From an uncultured Eubacteriales bacterium (GTDB taxonomy: Bacteria > Bacillota > Clostridia > Christensenellales > UBA1242): a stretch of 28,266 nucleotides of DNA. The stretch is taken from positions 1 to 28,266 of the forward strand of contig CAJJIV010000004.1 of the NCBI GenBank assembly GCA_905187655.1. The letters are read 5' to 3'. The position numbers and the translations under genes were made by a program. A model generated the notes under the pieces. It saw nothing but the letters and a program-made list of their open reading frames with translations, was not told the DNA's origin and searched no databases. Below, piece after piece: positions 14,539-22,158 of this stretch (its first letter is position 1; each line of letters opens with the position of its first letter).

Positions 14539-15669
14539 ATGAAAAAATTTAGACCATACATTATCTTTTATTCTTGCTTAACTTTAATTTTAGTTATTAC
14601 ACTTGGTTTTACACTTAAGTACGAAAATGATGAACCTACAAACAAAGAAAACACAAATACTTCAATTTCGTATAATCAAAATAATGAAATGACCTCTGAA
14701 CCATTAACCCCAGAAGTTCCTGAACTTTCTTCGGTTACGGCAGTTTATGGTGATACTTTGGCAGATATAAAGTTAGAAGCAGGTTTCAGTTTTGAATCAA
14801 GTTACAACTTAAATTCTGTTGTTGGTGTTTTTGATGAAAAACTGGGAGATGTTGGTGAATATGAATATTTGCTTTCATATGCTAAACCTGATGATATAGA
14901 AGGCAAATATAAGGTTGTTCATAATATTCCTGTTACTATAATTGTTGAGCAAAAACAAATACCAAAACCAACACTTACAAGTAAGGTCTACACATACAGC
15001 GGTGAAGACCAGATATTAGAACTTAGTGATTATGATAATGAAATAATGTCTATTAGTGGAAATATGGGCGTTGATGCCAATGAGTACACGGCTACCATAA
15101 CACTTAAAAATACTAATTATTGTTGGGAAGATGGAACGACTGAAGAAACAATAAATTGGGAAATATTGCCAAAACAAATTGCAAGACCAACCATGGCAGA
15201 CAAGGTTTATAGATACACCGGTGAAGACCAGGTGCTAGAACTAATTGGCTTTGATAATGAAAGTATGACAATTAGTGACAATATCGGTTGTGGAGTAGAT
15301 CAGTATACAACAACCGTAAAACTTAAAAATGCCAATTATTGTTGGGTAGATGGTGAGACTGAAGACACTATAATTAATTGGGAAATAAAAAAACGACAAC
15401 TTAAAAATGTTGAGCTTATAATTCCTGAAAATGCAACTTTATTATCTGAAACTAAGCCATTAAGTATTAGAGATATTTGGTTTACTATTGAACAGACAGG
15501 AGATGAAATTACCCTAGAATTTATAAATGGTGAACAAGAAGGACTTCTATTTAATTCCATTTCTGCAACAAATCCTGGTACATATTTGGCAAAGGTATCT
15601 CTTGATACTAATAGTGAATGGGAAGATGGAACAACTAGTTCATTTTCGTTTAGATGGAAAATTGTATAG
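14539..15669 (+). CDS. Membrane-anchored surface protein with tandem MBG-like repeats
   Basis: The 376-aa product starts with a short basic segment and one hydrophobic helix (about residues 6-27) with no clear cleavage site. An Asn/Thr/Glu-rich spacer (28-60) follows, so the rest is probably extracellular and N-terminally anchored. Two near-identical ~73-residue repeats lie at 139-211 and 212-284, each with the pattern KVYxYxGEDQxLEL, then YTxTxxLKNxNYCWxDG and a closing INWEI. A more diverged unit precedes them (about 66-138) and another follows (286-376). The pattern resembles MBG/bacterial-Ig-like repeats of Firmicutes surface proteins. Partner unknown. The RBS is CGGAG. It is a monocistronic unit. 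Confidence 0.8.
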   Translation: MKKFRPYIIFYSCLTLILVITLGFTLKYENDEPTNKENTNTSISYNQNNEMTSEPLTPEVPELSSVTAVYGDTLADIKLEAGFSFESSYNLNSVVGVFDEKLGDVGEYEYLLSYAKPDDIEGKYKVVHNIPVTIIVEQKQIPKPTLTSKVYTYSGEDQILELSDYDNEIMSISGNMGVDANEYTATITLKNTNYCWEDGTTEETINWEILPKQIARPTMADKVYRYTGEDQVLELIGFDNESMTISDNIGCGVDQYTTTVKLKNANYCWVDGETEDTIINWEIKKRQLKNVELIIPENATLLSETKPLSIRDIWFTIEQTGDEITLEFINGEQEGLLFNSISATNPGTYLAKVSLDTNSEWEDGTTSSFSFRWKIV

Positions 15670-15702
15670 TTATAATTAAATATAAAACAACATTAAATGT
15701 AT

Positions 15703-15733
15703 AAAAGCAACCATATATTAATGGTTGCTTTTT
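15703..15733 (+). terminator. Terminator after the repeat protein gene
   Basis: AAAAGCAACCAT (15703-15714), 6-nt loop, ATGGTTGCTTTT (15721-15732): a perfect 12-bp stem ending in a T-run. Confidence 0.92.
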
Positions 15734-15820
15734 ACTAAATATTAAACAAATCGACATTTTATTTAGATTATAATTATGCGTAAATTAAAACACTAAAAAT
15801 ATAAAAAGGAGTTAAAATTT

Positions 15821-17038
15821 ATGCGTAAAGTATTATCAATTTTTGGTGTTTTATTTGCATTAACTTTAGCAATCTTGCCAATGACTAATGATGTAATTTT
15901 TGTGTGTAAGGAAACTAATGAAAATAAGGTGTTGCTTGCAGATGAAAAGCGAATAGATGACGACCTTAAACAAACTTTAGGACTAACTGCAAAATCTTTA
16001 ATATTAATTGATGCTAAAAGCGGTAAGGTGATTTATGGCAACAATGAATATGAAAGACTTGCACCAGCCAGTATGACAAAAATTGTCACATTAATAGTTG
16101 TAATGAAACAAATTGAAAGCGGGGCACTTTCACTTGATGGTGAAACTACAATAAGTGAATATGCTGCAAGTCAAGAAGGTTCAGAATGTTATCTTGATGC
16201 AAGAGCCAATTACAAAATAAAAGACTTAATTAAAAGTGTTGCAGTGGCAAGTGCAAACGACTCTTCGGTAGCACTAGCAGAAGCAACATTTGGAGATGAA
16301 AAAGTTTTTGTTAATGAAATGAATAAAATTGCAACCGAACTTGGAATGACAAATACAAATTTTGTCAATTGCACTGGCCTAGATGCAGAAAATCATTATT
16401 CTTGTGCTTATGATATGTGTCTTGCAATAAAAGAGTTGTCTAAGTATAACGTTGTAATAGACTTTTCTAAGGTATGGTGCTACGATATGGAACACAGCAA
16501 GGGAAGAGTTACTAACTTAACAAACACAAATCGTTTAATAAGGTCTAATCCTGATTTAGTATTGGCAAAAACTGGGCATACTGATAATGCTGGTTATTGT
16601 TTAACAGCACTAGCAAAACGCGGAGACAATGAAGTAGTTGCATCGGTATTTGGTGTGTCTGATAGCAAAGTAAGATTTTCGGAAATTAACAAGTTGTTAA
16701 ACTATGGCTTAACAAACTTTGATACTCAAAAGATAATAGACAAGTCTGTTTCGGTTGGAACAATAAAGGTAAATGGCGCCGAAAAAGATGAACTTGAATA
16801 TTACCCTAAAGAAGATTACTTTTACTTGGTTAAGAAAGGAGAAAAGGTTGCGGTAAATTCAACCATTAATTTAACGGCAGAAAAACTTAAAGCACCAATT
16901 GTGGCAGGACAAGTTGTTGGAGAAATGGTAGTAAATATTAATGGCGAAGAAAAACAAATTTTATTAGAAGTTAGGGAGTCAGTAAGTAAAAATAGTTATA
17001 CTGAAATTGTAACCGATTTAATTAAGCCAGTTTTTTAA
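15821..17038 (+). CDS. Secreted D-alanyl-D-alanine carboxypeptidase (S11 family, PBP5/DacF type)
   Basis: Trims the terminal D-Ala of peptidoglycan stem peptides and so controls cross-linking. The 405-aa product has an N-terminal signal sequence (about 1-25). The catalytic motifs are SMTK (S84, K87), SAN (144-146) and KTG (250-252). A beta-rich C-terminal domain (about 300-390) is typical of PBP5. The ATG follows AAAAGGAG. It is a single gene with its own strong terminator, and a paralogue lies downstream at 20567-22033. Assignment as DacF rather than DacA is not possible from sequence alone. Confidence 0.93.
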   Translation: MRKVLSIFGVLFALTLAILPMTNDVIFVCKETNENKVLLADEKRIDDDLKQTLGLTAKSLILIDAKSGKVIYGNNEYERLAPASMTKIVTLIVVMKQIESGALSLDGETTISEYAASQEGSECYLDARANYKIKDLIKSVAVASANDSSVALAEATFGDEKVFVNEMNKIATELGMTNTNFVNCTGLDAENHYSCAYDMCLAIKELSKYNVVIDFSKVWCYDMEHSKGRVTNLTNTNRLIRSNPDLVLAKTGHTDNAGYCLTALAKRGDNEVVASVFGVSDSKVRFSEINKLLNYGLTNFDTQKIIDKSVSVGTIKVNGAEKDELEYYPKEDYFYLVKKGEKVAVNSTINLTAEKLKAPIVAGQVVGEMVVNINGEEKQILLEVRESVSKNSYTEIVTDLIKPVF

Positions 17039-17053
17039 AAAAGTTATAAAAAC

Positions 17054-17090
17054 ATAACAAAAGCGGTGACTGTTTAACCGCTTTTGTTAT
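17054..17090. terminator. Strong terminator after the first carboxypeptidase gene
   Basis: A 14-bp perfect stem, ATAACAAAAGCGGT (17054-17067) with ACCGCTTTTGTTAT (17077-17090), with a 9-nt loop. Confidence 0.9.
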
Positions 17091-17123
17091 TTCGTTTACA
17101 AAAATAAAATATAACAAATGTGT

Positions 17124-17153
17124 TTGACAATTATTGCTTAAAATAGTTATAAT
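17124..17153 (+). promoter_or_regulatory. Sigma-A promoter of the M50-scpA-scpB operon
   Basis: TTGACA (17124-17129), 18-bp spacer, TATAAT (17148-17153). The start codon at 17172 gives a short leader containing the RBS AGAGGG. Confidence 0.88.
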
Positions 17154-17171
17154 ATAAAAGAGGGAAATATA

Positions 17172-17855
17172 ATGTTAATAGATTTATTAAGAGCGAATTT
17201 ATCTTTTGGTGTATTTATGGCAATATTAGTTGCTTATTTAGCTGTGCTTTTAATAAGTTTTTCTTTGCACGAGTTCTCACACGCCTTTGCTGCTTATAAG
17301 CATGGTGATTATACTGCGAAGTATGCAGGTAGAATGACATTAAACCCTTTTGCACACTTCAATCTTTATGGATTTATTTGTTTAATAATTTTTGGATTTG
17401 GCTGGGCAAACCCTGTTCCTGTTAACCCATTAAATTACAATAAAGGCAAAAAAAGTATGTTTGCTGTTTCAATAGCAGGCATTACTGCGAACTTGCTTCT
17501 AGCAATATTTTTTAGTTTTTTAGCTTCGCTTATAGGAACCTTTGCACCGAACTGGCTTTATAACGGCTTTTGGGGAACTTTGCTTTATTATTTTTTAAAT
17601 TATGGAATGGCGATAAACATTATGCTTGCAATATTTAATTTACTGCCATTTTATCCGCTTGATGGATTTCAAATATTAGAATTAATTTTAAAACCAACAA
17701 ACAAGTTTTTGCAATTTATGCAAAAGTACTCTACAATAATCTTGCTTTTACTAATGCTTTTTGGTTTTATTAGTTTTGTATTAACCTATGTTTTACAATT
17801 TTTGGAACTTGGGCTTTTAACGATGTGGACATCTCTATTTAGATTGTTTATGTAA
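17172..17855 (+). CDS. Site-2 protease family (M50) membrane zinc metallopeptidase
   Basis: Intramembrane metalloprotease of the S2P/M50 superfamily; substrate unknown. The 227-aa protein has several membrane segments. HEFSH (H33, E34, H37) is the HExxH zinc site in the first helix region. FYPLDGF (D164) is the third-ligand motif equivalent to NPDG. GRMTLNPFAHF is also typical of the small M50 group. It is the first gene of the operon and 9 bp upstream of scpA; M50 genes beside scpAB recur in Clostridia and Bacilli. No PDZ domain is present, unlike RseP. Confidence 0.92.
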   Translation: MLIDLLRANLSFGVFMAILVAYLAVLLISFSLHEFSHAFAAYKHGDYTAKYAGRMTLNPFAHFNLYGFICLIIFGFGWANPVPVNPLNYNKGKKSMFAVSIAGITANLLLAIFFSFLASLIGTFAPNWLYNGFWGTLLYYFLNYGMAINIMLAIFNLLPFYPLDGFQILELILKPTNKFLQFMQKYSTIILLLLMLFGFISFVLTYVLQFLELGLLTMWTSLFRLFM

Positions 17856-17864
17856 GGAAAAATT

Positions 17865-18815
17865 ATGGCGAACAGCAAACAAAAATCAACAGAAAAGGAT
17901 AAGCAAGAACAACAAATGGATACAAGTGTGGCATCAATAGATGCAAAACTTTCCAAAAATCTGCGAAAACAAAATAATGCAATCGCAGAAATTGGTGAAT
18001 CAATTAACGCATCGCTTGATGAAGAGCCAGAAAGTGTTGTTATTAAAAACGAGAATGACTTAAAAAGTCTTGGAATTGATGACATTGAAACAGATGCCGA
18101 GTCGGTAAAATTTAAACTAGAAAAGTTTGAAGGTCCACTAGATTTATTGTTGCATTTAATTAAAGATGCAAAAATTGATATCAAAGATATTTTCATAAGT
18201 TCTATTACCGAACAATTTTTAGAATATATTAGTTCAATGACGGAAATGCCAATTGAAAAGGTTGGTGATTTTATTGAGATGGCAGCAACCTTGCTTGAAA
18301 TAAAATCTCGTAAACTTTTGCCACCGCCTCCAAAGCCTGAAAGTGAAGAAGAGGAAGATCCAGAAACTAAACTTATAAGACAACTAGAAGAATATAAATT
18401 ATTTAAAGACCAAACCGAAGTTTTAAAAGGCATTGAAGATACTGATAGTTTATATAAAGCGCCAGAACCACTTGCTGGTGCTTTTAGGTACGAACTTAAA
18501 GACATAAGTTATGATGCTTTATTAGATGCATTTGCCATAATTATAAATAAATTAGATTTACAAGAAACAAAAATTGAAGCAAAACAAATTAGCAAAGATA
18601 GGTTTACCGTAGCCCAAAAGATTGCGGAAATAAAGGACAAATTATTAACCAATGACAAAATAGTATTTTCAAATTTAATTAGTGAAGATTATAGCAAAAG
18701 TGAATTAATAAATACCTTTTTGGCATTACTTGAACTTCTTAAAACGCAAATTATTAAGGTAATTCAAACTGAAAATTTTGGCGAAATATATATTGAAAAG
18801 CAAGAAAATAACTAG
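17865..18815 (+). CDS. scpA: Segregation and condensation protein A
   Basis: Kleisin subunit of the SMC-ScpAB condensin that organises and segregates the chromosome. The 316-aa protein carries an N-terminal extension of ~80 charged, low-complexity residues. The usual start of ScpA follows at about 81 (VKFKLEKFEGPLDLLLHLI), with the FIEMAATLLEIKSRKLLP signature and a C-terminal winged helix. ScpA is normally about 250 aa, so the extension explains the extra length. The RBS TAAGGA precedes the ATG at 17865, and no good internal start is visible near the core. It is coupled to the M50 gene and scpB. Confidence 0.95.
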   Translation: MANSKQKSTEKDKQEQQMDTSVASIDAKLSKNLRKQNNAIAEIGESINASLDEEPESVVIKNENDLKSLGIDDIETDAESVKFKLEKFEGPLDLLLHLIKDAKIDIKDIFISSITEQFLEYISSMTEMPIEKVGDFIEMAATLLEIKSRKLLPPPPKPESEEEEDPETKLIRQLEEYKLFKDQTEVLKGIEDTDSLYKAPEPLAGAFRYELKDISYDALLDAFAIIINKLDLQETKIEAKQISKDRFTVAQKIAEIKDKLLTNDKIVFSNLISEDYSKSELINTFLALLELLKTQIIKVIQTENFGEIYIEKQENN

Positions 18816-18833
18816 AAACGAGCGGAGAAATTT

Positions 18834-19559
18834 ATGGAAAATACAAAAAACTTAGTTGAATGTTTAGAATCAATTTTATTTGTATCTGGCGAGCCAATAA
18901 GGCTAGCAGACATAAGTTCCAAACTTGAAATAACTGACAGGCAACTTAAAAACGCGATTGCAAAACTAGAAGAAAAATATTCAGGCGAAAGTGGAATTAT
19001 ATTAAAAACTTTTGGAGATAAAGTTTGCTTTTCCACTAATCCACATTATACTAATGATGTATCGCTTGTTTTAAACCCAATAAGGGAGCGTGCTCTTAGT
19101 AAATCTACCATTGAAACACTTGCAATAATTGCCTATAAACAACCAATAACAAGGCTAGAGATAGAAGAAGTTAGGGGTGTTTCATGCGACTATGCAGTTA
19201 GCATTTTAATGGAACATAATTTAATTGAAATTGTTGGTAAGAAAGACGCAGTTGGAAGGCCAGCTCTTTTTGGGACAACTGATGAATTTTTAAAGCACTT
19301 TAATTTAAAAAGTCTTGAAGATTTGCCAGACCGCACTACCCTTTTAGATAGAATTAAAACAATAAGAGAAACTGAACGAGATTCTTCACTTTATCGTCAA
19401 TTTGATGTATCTACCGAAGAGATTATACCAGATGCAATAAAAGAACAGCATGAACGAGAAAAACAAGAACTTAAAGATAGAATTGAAGCAGAAAAGCGGT
19501 CACTTGGAATAACTGATGAAGATATTGCAAACCGCACTGAGTCTGATGACTTTGTTTAA
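18834..19559 (+). CDS. scpB: Segregation and condensation protein B
   Basis: Forms dimers of tandem winged helices that bind ScpA in the SMC complex. The 241-aa product has the ScpB signatures ESILFVSGEPI at the N-terminus and ETLAIIAYKQPITRLEIEEV in the second winged helix, followed by GRPALFGTTDEFLKHF. The last ~55 residues are a charged, helical Glu/Lys/Arg-rich tail. The RBS is GCGGAG and the gene is 18 bp after scpA. A terminator-like hairpin begins 36 nt after its stop. Confidence 0.96.
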   Translation: MENTKNLVECLESILFVSGEPIRLADISSKLEITDRQLKNAIAKLEEKYSGESGIILKTFGDKVCFSTNPHYTNDVSLVLNPIRERALSKSTIETLAIIAYKQPITRLEIEEVRGVSCDYAVSILMEHNLIEIVGKKDAVGRPALFGTTDEFLKHFNLKSLEDLPDRTTLLDRIKTIRETERDSSLYRQFDVSTEEIIPDAIKEQHEREKQELKDRIEAEKRSLGITDEDIANRTESDDFV

Positions 19560-19594
19560 TTATTTGTATTAATACATAAAAACACTCTATTAGC

Positions 19595-19627
19595 AAACAC
19601 TACTTTTGTATGAAAGTAGTGTTTTTT
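19595..19627 (+). terminator. Terminator-like hairpin with the next gene's ATG in its loop
   Basis: AAACACTACTTT (19595-19606) pairs perfectly with AAAGTAGTGTTT (19613-19624) across the loop TGTATG, and T19622-19627 forms the U-run. It looks like a complete intrinsic terminator for scpB. The ATG of the DUF2953-like gene (19610-19612) lies in the loop. Confidence 0.85.
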
Positions 19628-20179
19628 ATTTTACTTGGTTTTTTGGCCTTAATGGCGCTTATCTTGTTGCCAATTAGGGCAAAGGCATACTTTGTGCTAG
19701 ATTACAAAACAAAGTCGTTGTGTTTCAGTTTGCGTGCCTGGAAATTTAATCTATCGTGTGGAAAAATATTTGTTTTAGATGATTACCAGGTTGTAACCGA
19801 CACAAAATCTTCAGGAATTATGAAGTTGCAACAGCCAAAACTAGAAACATATTACTTTGTAAAAAAATTATTTTCATTATTAACAATTAAGCAATTTATA
19901 TTTTTGTTGGAATTTGGCTTAAATGATGATGCCTTTGGTTCAGCAATGGTGGTTGCAAGTCTGCAAGCTATAATATTTGGGTTAATAAGTGGTTCGGAAA
20001 AAAAGTTTTCAAGTTATGCAATTAAATTTAAACAAGTAGTAAGTGAAACCCAACTTAATGTTACAGCATCTACAGCACTACATGTAAATATCTTACAAAT
20101 ATTAATTGCTGTTATTTACAGTAAGATAATATATAAAAAACAAAAAGGAGAAAAAAAACAATATGCAAAAGCAAACTAA
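19610..20179 (+). CDS. DUF2953-like membrane-anchored protein (YtfI-like)
   Basis: The 189-aa product has an N-terminal hydrophobic helix (residues 3-22, ending PIRAKAYF), a beta/alpha region, and a second hydrophobic stretch near 155-170, then a Lys-rich end. Length, topology and position directly before gerW match the DUF2953 proteins that neighbour ytfJ in sporulating Firmicutes. The function is unknown. The start is uncertain: the ATG at 19610 has no Shine-Dalgarno and lies in a terminator loop. The next in-frame ATG (19652) also lacks one and would remove most of the helix. It overlaps gerW by 17 bp. Confidence 0.7.
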   Translation: MKVVFFILLGFLALMALILLPIRAKAYFVLDYKTKSLCFSLRAWKFNLSCGKIFVLDDYQVVTDTKSSGIMKLQQPKLETYYFVKKLFSLLTIKQFIFLLEFGLNDDAFGSAMVVASLQAIIFGLISGSEKKFSSYAIKFKQVVSETQLNVTASTALHVNILQILIAVIYSKIIYKKQKGEKKQYAKAN

Positions 20180-20552
20180 CAATAGTGAACAACAGGACAA
20201 CAAAATTGACAACCTAATTGAAAACGCAATTTCTAATATTAAGGCAATGGTAGACACAAGTTCGGTAATTGGTGATAAAATTGAAAACTCTGCAAATAAA
20301 ACAATTGTCCCAATAAGCAAGGTTTCAGTTGGTTTTGTGGCAGGTGGCGGAGAGTACTCCAAAGACCTGGCTCCTGATAAAAATAAACCAATTGCTGGTG
20401 GGTCGGGTGCAGGTTACTCGGTTGTTCCAATCGGTTTTTTGGTTGCAGATGAAAATGGGGTGTCATTACTGCGAGTAAATAACAGTGAGCCATTATCTAA
20501 ACTTGTAGAGTTGATTCCGTCGGTTGTGTCTGCGATAAAGAAAAATAAGTAA
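20163..20552 (+). CDS. gerW: GerW family sporulation protein (YtfJ)
   Basis: Small spore-associated protein; in Bacillus it is needed for germination with L-alanine. The 129-aa product has a Gln/Asn-rich N-terminus, then the family block VPISKVSVGFVAGGGEY, a Gly-rich GGSGAGYSVVPIGFLV segment, and a C-terminal helix. The RBS AAGGAG (20145-20150) lies inside the end of the DUF2953-like gene, 12 nt from the ATG. This DUF2953-gerW pairing after scpAB is common in Clostridia and supports sporulation ability. Confidence 0.92.
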   Translation: MQKQTNNSEQQDNKIDNLIENAISNIKAMVDTSSVIGDKIENSANKTIVPISKVSVGFVAGGGEYSKDLAPDKNKPIAGGSGAGYSVVPIGFLVADENGVSLLRVNNSEPLSKLVELIPSVVSAIKKNK

Positions 20553-20566
20553 CAAGGGGCAAAAAT

Positions 20567-22033
20567 ATGAATAGAAACTATTATGGAGAATATAGAACTT
20601 TGCATGAAGATAAGCCAAATGGTTGTGTGGGCTTTGATGATCCATTTAAAGAAGATATAGAATATGCTTCACGATATAGGCAACTAACCGAAGATTTTAC
20701 CACAGGAGAATTTTCTGGTGGACATACTAAGCGGAAAACGGTTACTGAATATAGCACAGATATGTGCTCAGTTACCGGCAAGACAACAGTTAAGATAGAT
20801 AAATCAAGACACATTAATTTGTTCGCTTTGCTATTTACAATTTTTGTAATTGTTGCGCTTATGTTTATAAGTTTTATTTCTCTTAGCAACACCTTTCATT
20901 ACACAACAATGACAACAAGGTTTAATACAAGAGCAAGTGAATATACCAAGTCTGAACCAAATAATCAAGAAAAGGCGAAAAAACCATATAGTGCAATGGC
21001 GGTAATTGAAGAAGAAACTAACCGACTTTTATATGGCTTTGAAGAAGATAAAAGACTTCCTATGGCAAGTACTACAAAAATTGCCACAGCAATTATTGCA
21101 ATTGAAAATTGTGATGACTTAAATAAAAAAGTTGTAGTTCCAAACGCTTCGGTGGGGATTGAAGGAAGTAGCATATATTTAAGAAGGGGAGAGGAACTTA
21201 CAATTAAAGATTTATTATATGGCTTAATGCTTGCATCTGGAAACGATTGTGCAGTTGCTCTTGCTATTATTACATCTGGAACTGAAGAAGCATTTGTAAA
21301 TAAAATGAATGAACTTGCAACTTCACTTAATTTAGTCAATACACATTTTAAAAATCCGCACGGACTTCATGATGAAGACCACTATACAACAGCTAAGGAC
21401 CTTGCCATTTTAACTTCTTACGCAATGAAAAATGAAACTTTTGCAAAAATTGTTTCTACAAAAAGATATACAATTGAAAAAACAAATTTAACAGATAACA
21501 GATATCTAAAAAACAAACAAAAGTTAATGTTTAAAGATGAGTTAATTAAGGATGGAATAATTATTAACGGTGTGAAGTCGGGCTTTACCCCAGAAGCTGG
21601 AAGGTGCTTAGTTACAAGTGGGTATATGAACGATGTAAAAGTAATTGCCGTTGTCTTAGACTCTCCTAATATGTTTGATGAAAGTGAATCACTTGTAAAA
21701 AAAGCACTAAACGAGTTTAAATACTATCAACTAGTTACGCCAAATATGCAAATTTTTGATGTTCCTGTTTTAAACGGTTTTTCTGATAGTGTCAGTTTGT
21801 ACTCAGTTGAAGGTTTTAGGTATCCACTTTCTAATGAAGAATATAATCTTACAAAAATTAATGCTGAATATGAAAATCCATTAATTGCCCCAATAGAGAA
21901 GGGTGAAGAGGTTGGGGAGGTAAGTGTAGTAATAGAAGAGCGTGAAGTGTTTAGCACTCCAATTTATACAATGGAAAGTGTTAGGAGCAATAAATATTCT
22001 GATATAGTTAATGATGTAATTGAAAATTTCTAA
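20567..22033 (+). CDS. Membrane-anchored D-alanyl-D-alanine carboxypeptidase (S11), second paralogue
   Basis: The 488-aa product differs from the first carboxypeptidase in topology. Residues 1-82 are a hydrophilic, Tyr/Asp-rich segment predicted to be cytoplasmic, and one transmembrane helix spans 83-107. The catalytic domain outside carries STTK (S168, K171), SGN (224-226) and KSG (337-339) in place of KTG. The KS/TG variation is tolerated in this superfamily, so it is probably active. A C-terminal beta domain follows. The RBS AAGGGG precedes the ATG, 14 bp after gerW. A role in spore cortex modification like DacB is plausible from context but not shown. Confidence 0.9.
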   Translation: MNRNYYGEYRTLHEDKPNGCVGFDDPFKEDIEYASRYRQLTEDFTTGEFSGGHTKRKTVTEYSTDMCSVTGKTTVKIDKSRHINLFALLFTIFVIVALMFISFISLSNTFHYTTMTTRFNTRASEYTKSEPNNQEKAKKPYSAMAVIEEETNRLLYGFEEDKRLPMASTTKIATAIIAIENCDDLNKKVVVPNASVGIEGSSIYLRRGEELTIKDLLYGLMLASGNDCAVALAIITSGTEEAFVNKMNELATSLNLVNTHFKNPHGLHDEDHYTTAKDLAILTSYAMKNETFAKIVSTKRYTIEKTNLTDNRYLKNKQKLMFKDELIKDGIIINGVKSGFTPEAGRCLVTSGYMNDVKVIAVVLDSPNMFDESESLVKKALNEFKYYQLVTPNMQIFDVPVLNGFSDSVSLYSVEGFRYPLSNEEYNLTKINAEYENPLIAPIEKGEEVGEVSVVIEEREVFSTPIYTMESVRSNKYSDIVNDVIENF

Positions 22034-22156
22034 AAAAGACACCTAAGGGCTAAAGCTGTTGAAACTAACAAAATACAAGAAAAAAGAATCTAACAATTTT
22101 AAGTTAGGTTCTTTTTATTTTAGTTTCAAAAAATTAAGACAAACGGTGTCTTTTTT
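22032..22156. repeat. Three-layer nested palindrome between convergent genes (terminator complex or MITE-like)
   Basis: The outer arms AAAAAAGACACC (22032-22043) and GGTGTCTTTTTT (22145-22156) are perfect. Middle arms TTGAAACTAA (22059-22068) and TTAGTTTCAA (22120-22129) are perfect. Inner arms at 22081-22094 and 22103-22116 pair over 14 bp with one G-U. The element overlaps the stop codon of the carboxypeptidase gene and sits next to the stop of the minus-strand orphan gene. It should terminate both. A TA dinucleotide lies at each edge. Confidence 0.8.
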
Positions 22157-22158
22157 AT

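Noticed and set aside
17786..18505. 239-aa minus-strand frame.
   Set aside because: Ser/Leu-rich antisense shadow of scpA and the M50 gene end.
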